Assembly (NCBI GenBank): GCA_021209525.1
Contig: JAJOIF010000014.1
Location: forward strand, 1 to 37,226
Source of the DNA: Minisyncoccota bacterium
Lineage (GTDB): Bacteria > Patescibacteriota > Minisyncoccia > Phycocordibacterales > UBA1006
DNA: 37,226 bases
Direction of reading: 5' to 3'
Both the position numbers and the translations under genes were made by a program. The notes under the pieces were generated by a model that saw only the letters and a program-made list of their open reading frames with translations, was not told where the DNA came from and searched no databases. Below are positions 24,415-32,781 of the stretch, piece by piece (the stretch's first letter is position 1; the number at the start of each line of letters is the position of its first letter).

Positions 24415-25359
24415 CTATTTTTTGTAACTATATGAGCTCCATCGTCGTTTACCTTTTTTCTCAATAATGCCCTCCTCTATCAAAGACATAAGGTCACGCT
24501 GAAGGGTCTTTTCGGTGCAGTTAGTGATGCGTGTCGCAATGTCTTTCATAGTGACATTGTTCTTTTCTTTGATAATAGAAATAATGATATCTCGGCGTTT
24601 TGCATTCTCTCCGCGCTGAGGTTTTGCTGTCGGTGCGATGTCCTTTATAGAGCGAGGAGTAGCTGGGGCAGGAGTTGCTTTTGGTGCGTGAGTTGGTCGC
24701 ACCGGTGCGCTCATTTTTGGAGTAGATGGCGCTGGGTTTGTGTCCTTGACCTGTTGCTGTACCTGCGCTGATGTCGGTATGAATTCGCGCTCGCGATGAG
24801 CAGTAAATTCAGGAAGTGTTGAAAATTCTTTTTCAAAGAATTCTTGGACTGAGGATCGCTCGTGACGATGAATTGGTGTATGTTCTGATTCATGGCTTGG
24901 CGTATCGAGTTCTCGGTCCAAATTCACCTGCAAGAGATAGAGTTCTCGGTGAATAATGTGGTAATTCATTTCTGAGATGAGATTCATACGCTGTGCAATA
25001 GCGAGAAGTGATCGTGTATGTTCGAGAGCAAAGAGAGTGTGCACGAGAGCGGTGCGTTGCTCATGCGCATTCCCTGACAATGCCGCAAAGATGTGATTCA
25101 TAAACGACATAGCGCTTTGTCGTATATGTCCTTGAAGCGGGTCGCTCGTGTCCATCAAGTCAGTAATCATATAGAGCGCCGATACGATCTTTTCTGTCTT
25201 GTATGCTGAGTTTAAAAGGACAGGACTGCAGGCAGTATATGCGTTAATCTTTTCTATATATGAACGCTTTTCTGGCATTGTCTTTTTGTTTTCTGGTCTA
25301 TTATTGTCGTATAGGTGAGACATAGTGGGCGTGTCTATTTGTCGTATAAAATACCTCAT
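24415..25359 (-). CDS. Helical-bundle protein with a C-terminal winged helix (transcription regulator)
   Basis: A 314-residue protein. The N-terminal part (about 30-155) is all-helical (INAYTACSPVLLNSAYKTEKIV ... SALYMITDLMD) and resembles the four-helix bundles found next to HTH domains. A Pro/Thr/Ala-rich linker (about 165-240) follows. The C-terminal 75 residues are a winged helix: RRDIIISIIKEKNNVTMKDIATRI, then CTEKTLQRDLMSLIEEGIIEKKG, of the DeoR/HTH-11 type. The start is uncertain; ATGs at 25323 and 25278 would trim a poorly conserved N-terminus. A TATAAT box about 19 nt before the first ATG supports the longest form. It is divergent from ftsK, 180 bp away, and could regulate it or the S-layer gene downstream; both are guesses. 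Confidence 0.75.
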   Translation of the reverse strand: MRYFIRQIDTPTMSHLYDNNRPENKKTMPEKRSYIEKINAYTACSPVLLNSAYKTEKIVSALYMITDLMDTSDPLQGHIRQSAMSFMNHIFAALSGNAHEQRTALVHTLFALEHTRSLLAIAQRMNLISEMNYHIIHRELYLLQVNLDRELDTPSHESEHTPIHRHERSSVQEFFEKEFSTLPEFTAHREREFIPTSAQVQQQVKDTNPAPSTPKMSAPVRPTHAPKATPAPATPRSIKDIAPTAKPQRGENAKRRDIIISIIKEKNNVTMKDIATRITNCTEKTLQRDLMSLIEEGIIEKKGKRRWSSYSYKK

Positions 25360-25488
25360 CTCGTTAAGGTTTTTTCATTATAGACATATAGAGCGACTTG
25401 GCAAGTTTTTAGATTTTTTTGATGTCGAATACGGTATACTCGTACGCCGAAAGTAATACATTTTTGTCCTGCATTACGCGCAATAAAA

Positions 25489-25497
25489 TGATATAAT
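25489..25497 (+). promoter_or_regulatory. Extended -10 promoter (TGATATAAT) of the ftsK-recA-efp cluster
   Basis: TGA-TATAAT gives a start near 25504 and a leader of about 35 nt before the ATG at 25539. No -35 and no Shine-Dalgarno are visible. Confidence 0.65.
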
Positions 25498-25538
25498 AAG
25501 GGTATACCTCTTTATTAGTACACACATTGTTATATATT

Positions 25539-28139
25539 ATGAACGCAAAACAAATCCAAGACATTACCGAAAAGAAACGCTCCAAAAAAAGACCCCCCGA
25601 AGAATCCGCCGAAGGCACTGAACCGCACTCATTACTCCTTGAAAATATCAAACGCATTGGTCTGGCACTTGGGTCATTTGTGCTTGGGCTCTTGCTCATC
25701 TTTGCGTCATTTGGACTCGGTGGTGATGTAGGATCATTTATCATACACAAAGTACTCTTGCCCTTTGTGGGGTATGGATACATTGTCCTCATACTCGCAC
25801 TCTTTGTCATTTCAATAATGCTCACTCGCAACACCTTGCAATACATCACACGACGCGGATGGGCGTTGTTTGGAGTCACCTTTGTGGTATTCCTCTGGTT
25901 CGTAGATATTCTGTTTTTCTTTTCACCAATCAGTCCTACAGGATTCTTGGGAGGATTCGCATCAGCGAGCTCTGAGTGGTTCCATATATATGTATCGTCA
26001 GCGATGTTTGTGTCTGGAATGTTTATGCTCATTGTACTCTGTATTGCGTATTGGGATTTGCGCCTCATTTTTCCAGACCACATTGCTAGAAAATTGAGCG
26101 AGAAATATCTCGGTCACCCCGAAGGCTTTCTCAAGTATTTAGATGTCCTCCTCGCTGCACGTAATGAGCGAGACCTCGAGGGAGAACGGGCCTACTATGG
26201 CGGTATGCTCCCCGAAGAATTTGATGCTCTGGCAGGTGCCAAAAAAGACAAAGAACGCTGGGATTACTTTACACAAAAAGTTGATGCGTTCTTTGAGGCA
26301 GCATTCGCTGACGAAGACATTGATGAATTAGATTTTCAAAAACTACGCATGGAGGTAGACGGGTGGTATCCAGACGATCAGGACTTGCGCAAAAATCTCA
26401 TCCGCAGCATGGACAAACGATTTGACCAATTCTATGACACTATCGCCATAGAAAAAGACCGCAAGATGCAAATAGAAAACAGTCAGATTGAAATGCTTCG
26501 TGGCGAAGTACCTCAACCCAAAGACGATGAAATCGTCGTCGAAGAAAGAACTCTTCCTACTACTTATGTGCCACCGCCACTATCTCTCCTCTCCAAGAGC
26601 AAAGGAAAAGCCCTCGTTGGCGACACCAAAGCAAATGCAAACCTCATTAAACGCACCTTACAAAATTTCGGCATTGATGTAGAAATGGATGAAGTATCTG
26701 TTGGACCTACGGTCACACGCTATGCGCTCAAACCAGCAGAAGGCGTCAAATTATCACGCATTGTAGGATTGCAAAATGACCTCGCTCTGGCGCTCGCCGC
26801 TCACCCACTCCGTATTGAAGCACCTATTCCCGGCAAAGCGCTCGTAGGGGTTGAAATACCAAACAGATCAAAAGCAACGGTCGGGCTCGGATCACTCATC
26901 GAAGAACCTGAATTCGCACAATCACCAAAACCATTGCTCGTTTGTCTCGGTAAAGGGGTCACCGGCAAGTCATATTACACAGACATTGCGAAAATGCCCC
27001 ATATGCTCATCGCAGGGACAACTGGTTCGGGTAAGTCTGTAACGGTACACAACTTGATCATTTCCCTACTCTACCGCAATGGCCCCCAAGACTTACGCTT
27101 TATCATGGTTGACCCGAAACGCGTCGAGCTCACCTTGTACAACAAAATCCCTCACTTGCTCACTCCGGTGATCAAGCAACCCAAAAAAGCCATATTGGCA
27201 CTCAAATGGGCTGTCAAAGAAATGGAAAGACGCTATGATGTGCTTGAATCAGAGCAAGTACGCGATATCAACTCATATCATAGTACTATCGTAGAACCTG
27301 CCTACACCAAGGCAAAAAATGGCGAAATGGATGAAAATGACCTTCCAGAACGCATGCCGTACATTGTTATCTTTATAGATGAGCTCTCTGACCTTATGCA
27401 GGCATATCCACGAGAACTCGAAGCAGCTATTGTTCGCCTTGCGCAAATGAGCCGCGCCGTAGGAATTCACTTGGTGCTCTCTACACAACGACCATCGGTC
27501 AATGTTATTACAGGACTCATCAAAGCCAATGTTCCTGCTCGTATTGCCTTGCAAGTATCATCACAAATTGACTCACGCACTATTTTGGATGTGGGAGGTG
27601 CTGAAAAATTGCTCGGTGCCGGAGACATGCTCTTTAGTGGAGGTGAAACCAATAAACCCGTGCGTATGCAATCAGCATTTATTACCGAAGATGAGGTCAA
27701 GAAAGTTGTTGACCATTTGATTCGCTACCAATCAGATGATCTCGTTGATGAAATCAGTCTCAGTGAAAATGAAGGCCATGCAGACAGTAATATCTTTACA
27801 ATGAGCATGTCTGACGGCGATGAAGGCGATGACGATGACGATCTCTACGAAGACGCAAAGAAAGTCGTCCTTGAAGCCGGCAAAGCAAGTACGTCATACT
27901 TGCAACGAAAACTCAAAGTCGGTTATTCGCGCGCCGCACGCCTTATTGACCTCTTGGAAGATCGCGGTGTCGTTGGTCCTGCAAATGGCTCTAAACCGCG
28001 CGATGTCATTGATGGAGGCGCGGACACAAGCAGTAGCAATGACGGAGGATACTTAGACGACCAAGAAGAACCAGACACTGATGAAACATACGATAGCGAT
28101 GATTATGAGGACGATGACGAAGAGCATGAAGACGCATAG
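25539..28139 (+). CDS. ftsK: DNA translocase FtsK
   Basis: An 866-residue FtsK/SpoIIIE protein, starting at the ATG at 25539 (MNAKQIQDITEKK). Four membrane helices (about 35-60, 72-92, 105-125, 145-168) anchor it at the division site. A linker (about 170-345) leads to the motor: alpha domain (KANANLIKRTLQNFGIDVEMDEV), Walker A AGTTGSGKS near 495, Walker B YIVIFIDELSDLM near 612, and the RAVGIHLVLSTQRPSVNVI motif. The C-terminal gamma winged helix (about 768-830, YLQRKLKVGYSRAARLIDLLEDRGVV) reads KOPS-like DNA polarity signs. It ends with an Asp/Glu-rich tail of about 45 residues. It pumps the chromosome ends apart and helps XerCD. It is the first gene of a cluster with recA and efp. Confidence 0.97.
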   Translation: MNAKQIQDITEKKRSKKRPPEESAEGTEPHSLLLENIKRIGLALGSFVLGLLLIFASFGLGGDVGSFIIHKVLLPFVGYGYIVLILALFVISIMLTRNTLQYITRRGWALFGVTFVVFLWFVDILFFFSPISPTGFLGGFASASSEWFHIYVSSAMFVSGMFMLIVLCIAYWDLRLIFPDHIARKLSEKYLGHPEGFLKYLDVLLAARNERDLEGERAYYGGMLPEEFDALAGAKKDKERWDYFTQKVDAFFEAAFADEDIDELDFQKLRMEVDGWYPDDQDLRKNLIRSMDKRFDQFYDTIAIEKDRKMQIENSQIEMLRGEVPQPKDDEIVVEERTLPTTYVPPPLSLLSKSKGKALVGDTKANANLIKRTLQNFGIDVEMDEVSVGPTVTRYALKPAEGVKLSRIVGLQNDLALALAAHPLRIEAPIPGKALVGVEIPNRSKATVGLGSLIEEPEFAQSPKPLLVCLGKGVTGKSYYTDIAKMPHMLIAGTTGSGKSVTVHNLIISLLYRNGPQDLRFIMVDPKRVELTLYNKIPHLLTPVIKQPKKAILALKWAVKEMERRYDVLESEQVRDINSYHSTIVEPAYTKAKNGEMDENDLPERMPYIVIFIDELSDLMQAYPRELEAAIVRLAQMSRAVGIHLVLSTQRPSVNVITGLIKANVPARIALQVSSQIDSRTILDVGGAEKLLGAGDMLFSGGETNKPVRMQSAFITEDEVKKVVDHLIRYQSDDLVDEISLSENEGHADSNIFTMSMSDGDEGDDDDDLYEDAKKVVLEAGKASTSYLQRKLKVGYSRAARLIDLLEDRGVVGPANGSKPRDVIDGGADTSSSNDGGYLDDQEEPDTDETYDSDDYEDDDEEHEDA

Positions 28140-28144
28140 TATAT

Positions 28145-28603
28145 ATGAAATATAGCAAACGACTTGAAACACACCCTTCCTTACCTCATATTATCTCTAC
28201 AGGACTCATTGTTCTCGCTGTGCTCGGTATTCTCGGTTATGGTGTCGCACGCGCATTACCTCTCTTGCAAGGGCCGCGCATTCACCTCACAGAGAGCGAA
28301 CCTGACGAACAGGGCGTTATCGTTTTGTCAGGAACGGTCAAGAATACGGCGACGCTCACCTTGGACGGCGGAGAAGTGCTCATTAATACCGATCGCGCAT
28401 TCACAGAGACTGTCCCCCTCCCTCCTGGACGCACTGATCTCGTCTTTGTTGCTACTGATAAATTTGGCAAGGAAACGAGATATGTGCGCACCTTTATACA
28501 ACCGCACCTCGCACTTGGCGATGTCTATACAGAACTGTATGGATTACCATCAGAAGAAGAGACTTCCTCAGAAACAACAGAATCATTATCAGAAGAATCT
28601 TAA
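28145..28603 (+). CDS. Small membrane-anchored protein with an Ig-like domain
   Basis: A 152-residue protein, 5 nt after ftsK. A membrane helix (about 18-40, TGLIVLAVLGILGYGVARAL) anchors an extracytoplasmic beta domain (about 48-125: LSGTVKNTATLTLDGGEVLINTDRAFTETVPLPPGRTDLVFVATDKFG). The pattern 'GTVKNxxxLxxDGxxVxxxxxxxFxxxVxLxxGxNxxxxxAxDxxG' fits glucodextranase-B/Big_9-type Ig-like domains that are common in surface proteins. The tail is Ser/Glu-rich. It is tightly coupled to ftsK, so it may act at the division septum; that is inference. Confidence 0.75.
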   Translation: MKYSKRLETHPSLPHIISTGLIVLAVLGILGYGVARALPLLQGPRIHLTESEPDEQGVIVLSGTVKNTATLTLDGGEVLINTDRAFTETVPLPPGRTDLVFVATDKFGKETRYVRTFIQPHLALGDVYTELYGLPSEEETSSETTESLSEES

Positions 28604-28627
28604 TTACCAGTAGTACTCACTATCATT

Positions 28628-29695
28628 ATGCCTAAAAAATCAACCACCCCAAAAGCAGCCATTGTAAAAGAAACCACAAAGAAAACAAAAGAAGAAGGTG
28701 CATCAGTGCTTGAAAATACACTGAACCTCATCCAAGCAAAATTTGGAGAAGGCGCTATTATGAAACTCGGCGACAAACCAAAAGTAGATGTGGGTGTTGT
28801 GCCTACAGGATCTATTGGGCTTGACCATGCACTCGGTGTCGGTGGTCTCCCACGAGGACGCATTGTCGAAATCTTTGGACCTGAATCATCAGGAAAGACA
28901 ACACTCACCTTGCATGTCATTGCAGAAGCACAAAAACAAGGTGGTGTCTGTGCATTTATAGACGCAGAACATGCGATGGATCCAGATTATGCCAAGAAAC
29001 TCGGCGTGAAAACTGATCAACTCCTCATCTCTCAACCAGATACCGGAGAACAAGCTCTTGAAATCGTTGATTCATTGGTGCGTTCAGGAGATATTGATGT
29101 TATTGTTATCGACTCCGTTGCAGCCCTTACCCCAAAAGATGAAATTGAAGGAGATATGGGCGCACAGCATGTTGGCCGCCAAGCACGCCTCATGAGCCAA
29201 GCGCTCCGCAAATTGACCGCTATTGTTGCCAAGTCAAAAACCATCGTAATCTTTATCAATCAAATTCGTATGCAAATTGGTGTGATGTTTGGATCTCCGG
29301 AAACCACCCCTGGAGGAAAAGCACTCAAATTCTACTCAAGTGTACGTATTGATATTCGCCGTATTGCACAAATCAAAAAAGGCGAAGAAGTAGTCGGTAG
29401 TCGCACACGCGTCAAAGTAGTCAAAAACAAAGTGGCTGCGCCATTCCGTCAAACAGAATTTGATATTATCTACGGCGAAGGTATTTCCCATGAGGGAGAA
29501 ATCCTCGCACTCGGTGAAAAATTCAAAATAATCAAAAAAGCCGGAGCGATGTACAGCTACCTCACCCCAGAAGGTGAAGAAATAAAACTAGGACGAGGAT
29601 ATGATGCAACACGCACTTTCCTCGCGGAGAAAGAAAATAAGGCTATTAAATCTGAATTAGTAAAACGCATCCGAGAAGCTTGGAAGCACGAATAA
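28628..29695 (+). CDS. recA: Recombinase RecA
   Basis: A 355-residue RecA. It forms filaments on single-stranded DNA, drives strand exchange and activates LexA cleavage where present. Walker [16 protein letters not shown] (84-98), the catalytic-Glu region [12 protein letters not shown], Walker [12 protein letters not shown], the L1 loop [20 protein letters not shown], the L2 loop [22 protein letters not shown] and the C-terminal domain are complete. An extra Lys/Thr-rich N-terminus (about 1-25) precedes the oligomerisation helix. The short C-terminus lacks the acidic tail of E. coli RecA. It lies 24 nt after the 28145 gene and 30 nt before efp, on the same strand. No recX follows. Confidence 0.99.
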   Translation: MPKKSTTPKAAIVKETTKKTKEEGASVLENTLNLIQAKFGEGAIMKLGDKPKVDVGVVPTGSIGLDHALGVGGLPRGRIVEIFGPESSGKTTLTLHVIAEAQKQGGVCAFIDAEHAMDPDYAKKLGVKTDQLLISQPDTGEQALEIVDSLVRSGDIDVIVIDSVAALTPKDEIEGDMGAQHVGRQARLMSQALRKLTAIVAKSKTIVIFINQIRMQIGVMFGSPETTPGGKALKFYSSVRIDIRRIAQIKKGEEVVGSRTRVKVVKNKVAAPFRQTEFDIIYGEGISHEGEILALGEKFKIIKKAGAMYSYLTPEGEEIKLGRGYDATRTFLAEKENKAIKSELVKRIREAWKHE

Positions 29696-29725
29696 TTATC
29701 AACTCATATTTATTGTATCCCGTAT

Positions 29726-30316
29726 ATGGCACTTCTGAAATATAATGAAATTAGAGAAAAGAAATATATTATTTACGAAAATGAACCTTATGAGGTACTC
29801 AGTTCTCATGTGGCACGCACACAACAACGCAAACCTCAAAATCAAGTGAAGATGCGTAACCTCATTGATGGACGCGGTGTGAATGAAACCTTTAGAAGTT
29901 CTGACACCGTAGAAGAAGCTGATATTTCAAAAAGAGAAGCAAAGTATCTCTATCAAAAAGGAACTGAATATTGGTTCTCTGCTCCAGATAATCCAAAAGA
30001 TCGTTTTATGCTCAGCGAAGAGAGTATTGATGACCAGACAAAACGCTTTATGCGTCAAAACGAAAATGTATCACTTCTCATTTTTGAATACCATGACGAA
30101 GAGCGTATCATTGGGATACGCCTCCCTATGAAGATGGACTTTACGGTCACCGAAGCCCCGCCTAATATCAAAGGCGATACTGCTACAGGTGGCAATAAAG
30201 TCGTCACTTTGGACAATGGCGCAACGGTGAGCGCACCCCTCTTTGTGAATGTAGGTGATGTGATTCGCATCAATACAGAAACAGGAGATTATGTAGAACG
30301 CGTTGAAAAAAGTTAA
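29726..30316 (+). CDS. efp: Elongation factor P with an altered tip loop
   Basis: A 196-residue EF-P, with the three beta-barrel domains: KOW-like N-terminal (1-65), OB (66-130), and C-terminal OB (131-196; TVTEAPPNIKGDTATGGNKVVTLDNG). EF-P relieves stalls at proline runs by entering between the P and E sites. Aligned with E. coli without gaps from residue 1 to 45, the tip loop reads ARTQQRKPQ in place of VKPGKGQAF. The residue at 34, normally the modified lysine (or arginine), is Gln; Arg35 and Lys36 are next. No EpmA, EarP or similar modifying enzyme is in the window. A TATTGT box lies 9 nt before the ATG. The cluster ends with a strong terminator. Confidence 0.96.
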   Translation: MALLKYNEIREKKYIIYENEPYEVLSSHVARTQQRKPQNQVKMRNLIDGRGVNETFRSSDTVEEADISKREAKYLYQKGTEYWFSAPDNPKDRFMLSEESIDDQTKRFMRQNENVSLLIFEYHDEERIIGIRLPMKMDFTVTEAPPNIKGDTATGGNKVVTLDNGATVSAPLFVNVGDVIRINTETGDYVERVEKS

Positions 30317-30323
30317 TATGCAC

Positions 30324-30354
30324 AAACAACCCCCGCATGATGCGGGGGTTGTTT
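30324..30354 (+). terminator. Terminator of the ftsK-recA-efp cluster
   Basis: A perfect 14-bp stem (30324-30337 with 30341-30354) with a 3-nt loop and T-rich tail, 8 nt past the efp stop codon. Confidence 0.95.
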
Positions 30355-30465
30355 TGTATGGGCGAGTTCTTTAAATAGTCAGCACCTTTGCAGTATTACG
30401 CTTGACTTACCCATCTTTTTTAAGAATAATCATACATAATTTCGTTCACTTAAAAACTTCATACT

Positions 30466-31146
30466 ATGTTCAACAATCTTCAAAGGCCATTTCTTCAATT
30501 TATAACATTGATTACGAGTATTGGTATTACGCTATTCCTGTTTTACGCAGGATGCATGCTATCGCCTTTTTTTATCATGAATCTGAATGAGCCATGGATA
30601 CGACTCTATGTATTCTCGATCTATATTGTATTCTTGATTTACGAAGGACTCTGGTTGAATCAAATACCCACACCAAAACGAGTGCGCTACGCTATTGTAT
30701 TGCAGAGAATAATCGGGTTACTAGTACTTGCTCTTTCTATGACACTCCATACGCGAGGTAGCGGAATTATTACCGGACTTATTCTCGGTGTCTACATAGG
30801 ACATGTTGTTATAGAGTGGTCAAAAATAGGCATGCTCTATCTCTGGTCATATATGAGCCCTCCTCAAAGTTTTCTCGATAACGCTATTGATCGTACAGGA
30901 TTTATATCTTTTGTATCTCTACCGGATTTTATTACAGGACCACTCTTTCAGGTGGCGCATATACTACTCATAATCATTGGATGTGTCGTACTCTTTCCGA
31001 GCCTTGTATTTTTTGTCGGCATACTACGAGATACCTATGAATCCCTACCCTTTCTCTCATTTCCGCATATGGTAGCACTGGGTATGTTTGTTGGAATCTT
31101 TGGTTTTTACCTAAAACACATTGTCACCCTGACCATGGATGGTTAG
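30466..31146 (+). CDS. Polytopic membrane protein of unknown function
   Basis: A 226-residue hydrophobic protein with six or seven predicted helices (about 9-33, 44-63, 76-95, 103-122, 160-190, 203-222). Loops are short and contain few charges; the clearest are TPKRVR (about 70) and LRDTYE (about 190). No motif links it to a transport family, and I do not recognise it. The start ATG at 30466 is supported only by frame and hydrophobicity; no Shine-Dalgarno or consensus -10 stands close to it. It is flanked by terminators on both sides, so it forms its own unit on the plus strand between efp and the convergent rpsR operon. Confidence 0.75.
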   Translation: MFNNLQRPFLQFITLITSIGITLFLFYAGCMLSPFFIMNLNEPWIRLYVFSIYIVFLIYEGLWLNQIPTPKRVRYAIVLQRIIGLLVLALSMTLHTRGSGIITGLILGVYIGHVVIEWSKIGMLYLWSYMSPPQSFLDNAIDRTGFISFVSLPDFITGPLFQVAHILLIIIGCVVLFPSLVFFVGILRDTYESLPFLSFPHMVALGMFVGIFGFYLKHIVTLTMDG

Positions 31147-31162
31147 AAAGCAATACTTCATT

Positions 31163-31190
31163 ATCCTCGCACCTATGTGCGAGGATTTTT
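31163..31190 (+). terminator. Terminator of the 30466 membrane protein gene
   Basis: A 10-bp stem ATCCTCGCAC/GTGCGAGGAT with a CTAT loop and T-run, 17 nt past the stop codon. Confidence 0.92.
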
Positions 31191-31197
31191 GTATATA

Positions 31198-31240
31198 AAA
31201 AAACCGCACTGATTTCATAATGAATTTAGTGCGGTTTTTT
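31198..31240 (-). terminator. Terminator of rpsF-ssb-rpsR
   Basis: A 13-bp stem (31198-31210 with 31228-31240) with an inner AT-rich helix and T-runs on both sides, 8 nt past the rpsR stop codon. Confidence 0.92.
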
Positions 31241-31247
31241 GCTGATA

Positions 31248-31448
31248 TTATTCAGCTTGGATGTATGGTAGCAATCCCATAAAGCGTGCGTGCTTGATTG
31301 CAGTCGCGAGGCTTCGTTGATTTTTTGCACAAAGCCCTGTTCGTTTGCGTGACATAATTTTCCCTTGAGGGGTCAAAAATTTGCGCAAGGTAACAACATC
31401 TTTGTAATCAATGTTCTTGATACCATTTTGTTTAAAGTAGTCTTGCAT
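31248..31448 (-). CDS. rpsR: 30S ribosomal protein bS18
   Basis: A 66-residue S18, with the conserved [19 protein letters not shown] segment, the [29 protein letters not shown] core and a normal length. S18 pairs with S6 on the 30S platform. It is the last gene of rpsF-ssb-rpsR, 33 nt after ssb. The operon lacks rplI, which often follows in other bacteria. No Shine-Dalgarno precedes the ATG. Regulation by an S6:S18 site in the rpsF leader is known elsewhere; I see no clear copy here. Confidence 0.97.
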   Translation of the reverse strand: MQDYFKQNGIKNIDYKDVVTLRKFLTPQGKIMSRKRTGLCAKNQRSLATAIKHARFMGLLPYIQAE

Positions 31449-31481
31449 AGTAGATAAGAGTATTTCAAAAGCTCGTACCTC

Positions 31482-31916
31482 TTAGAAAGGAATGTCTTCG
31501 GGATTGATATCGTCTTCGGGATAATCAATTTGATCATATGAAGACGCAGGTGCTTGCGCGCCATTGATATCAGAAGCTGCTCCACCGCCTGCTGGGCGAG
31601 CCCCGAATTGTACCGTATCGGCAACAATTTCGGTGCGGTATTTTTTCATACCATCTGCTTCCCAACTGCGTGTTTGCATGCGTCCTTCAACGAGAACAGA
31701 ACTTCCTTTTTTGAGGTACTGTGCTGATGTTTCAGCAACTCGACCAAAGACAACGATATTATGATAATCAGTTGCTTCTTGTTTTTGTTTGTTTTGGTCA
31801 TACCACACACGATTAGTTGCCACAGAAAATGAGGTCACTTTGACTCCTGTTGGAAGTGAACGTAATTCTGGGTCTCGTGTAAGATTTCCCGCTACAATTG
31901 CTTTATTTAAGTACAT
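31482..31916 (-). CDS. ssb: Single-stranded DNA-binding protein
   Basis: A 144-residue SSB with one OB fold (about 1-108: LNKAIVAGNLTRDPELRSLPTG, VTSFSVATNR, DYHNIVVFGRVAETSAQYLKKGSSVLVEGRMQTRSWE) and a flexible tail ending in the acidic tip DDINPEDIPF, which recruits repair and replication partners. Length and order are typical. It lies between rpsF and rpsR, the usual bacterial arrangement, with 72 nt to rpsF and 33 nt to rpsR. No Shine-Dalgarno is visible before the ATG. Confidence 0.98.
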   Translation of the reverse strand: MYLNKAIVAGNLTRDPELRSLPTGVKVTSFSVATNRVWYDQNKQKQEATDYHNIVVFGRVAETSAQYLKKGSSVLVEGRMQTRSWEADGMKKYRTEIVADTVQFGARPAGGGAASDINGAQAPASSYDQIDYPEDDINPEDIPF

Positions 31917-31988
31917 ATAATGGATACATTAAAACGAATAAGTTGTATCTCTATAGTGGCACAGAGGCCATCAATTTTCAATCAAATA

Positions 31989-32510
31989 TTATTCGTTATT
32001 TTCTGAAGTTTCTTGGTCTGCAACAAGTTCGTCAATCTGCTGATCAAGCTCATCATCTCCTGCATCAGTTGTTGGTGCGTCTTCTGAAGATACTTCAACA
32101 GCTTCTGCGGTAACTTTTTGAGATGGAGTAAATCGTGGGCGTGCTACTGCAGCATCGCGATCTGATTTAATGAGCAAGAAACGAATAAGCGCATCATGAT
32201 CTTTGAGAAGTGCATGCATTGCTTCGATTTTATCTGGGGTCACATCAAAAGTGAACCATCCAAAATATCCTCGATCATATACTTTCCATGCATTTTCAAT
32301 GACCACACGCATTTCGTATGCAAGCTCAATCAATTCTACATCACCTTCAACGATAGGAAGTCCTCCATTGTCAGTAATAATTTTACGAAGTGAATCAACT
32401 TGTTCTGCAACACCTTCTTCTCCTACGGTAGGAATGATTAAGTATGAGAGTTCATACACGCGTGGCTCACGCAAATCAGTAACGTCTTGTTCAAGTGTTT
32501 TTTGTGCCAT
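31989..32510 (-). CDS. rpsF: 30S ribosomal protein bS6 with an acidic C-terminal extension
   Basis: A 173-residue S6, longer than the usual 95 to 135. The S6 ferredoxin-like core lies at about 15-115 (PRVYELSYLIIPTVGEEGVAEQ, ELAYEMRVVIENAWKVYDRGYFGWFTFDV, PDKIEAMHALLKDHDALIRFLLIK). The last 45 residues are an Asp/Glu/Thr-rich tail, comparable to but unlike the polyglutamate tail added to E. coli S6. It binds S18 on the 30S platform. It is the first gene of rpsF-ssb-rpsR. A TATTAT box (32539-32544) predicts a leader of about 22 nt. Confidence 0.95.
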   Translation of the reverse strand: MAQKTLEQDVTDLREPRVYELSYLIIPTVGEEGVAEQVDSLRKIITDNGGLPIVEGDVELIELAYEMRVVIENAWKVYDRGYFGWFTFDVTPDKIEAMHALLKDHDALIRFLLIKSDRDAAVARPRFTPSQKVTAEAVEVSSEDAPTTDAGDDELDQQIDELVADQETSENNE

Positions 32511-32628
32511 ATGTGTTTCGTAGTTGTGTTATCTCTGGATAATAGACCATACGCCGCCACATAACGGAGCGCATGGAGATATCGACCACAGGAGGATAAT
32601 AGCACAAAAAATGATGCGGGGCAAGGGG

Positions 32629-32720
32629 AAATAGAAATCCCAAGACACAAGATACAAGATACAAGCAAGGTACAAATCTCAAGAGATAAAATACCCTCCC
32701 GTCTGGCGGGGTTGGCGGGG
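32629..32720. repeat. Intergenic repeat words and palindrome
   Basis: The words AAGATACAAGATACAAGC (reverse complement of the TTGTATCTTG type) are followed by CCCGTC-T-GGCGGG (32698-32710) and GGCGGGG. It is another member of the intergenic mosaic family, located between the rpsF promoter and the promoter at 32722. No gene lies in 32511-32781. Confidence 0.6.
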
Positions 32721-32721
32721 T

Positions 32722-32748
32722 TTGACACCACATTACAAAGCATATAAA
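32722..32748 (+). promoter_or_regulatory. Promoter of the MORN-like gene
   Basis: TTGACA (32722-32727) and TATAAA (32743-32748), 15 bp apart; an overlapping TAAAGT at 32745-32750 gives 17 bp. It excludes any translation start upstream of about 32755. Confidence 0.65.
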
Positions 32749-32781
32749 GTAATGAGAAACACTTTCACAAAAAAATATCTC

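Noticed and set aside
25409-26083. Open frame of 224 codons on the minus strand opposite the ftsK start
   Set aside because: It lies antisense to the FtsK membrane region, which has clear family features; its translation is rich in Ser, Asn and Pro with no domain.
32722-32781. Longer N-terminus of the MORN-like protein from a TTG at 32722 or ATG at 32752
   Set aside because: The TTG is the -35 hexamer itself and the ATG at 32752 lies next to the -10 box; transcription would begin after both.
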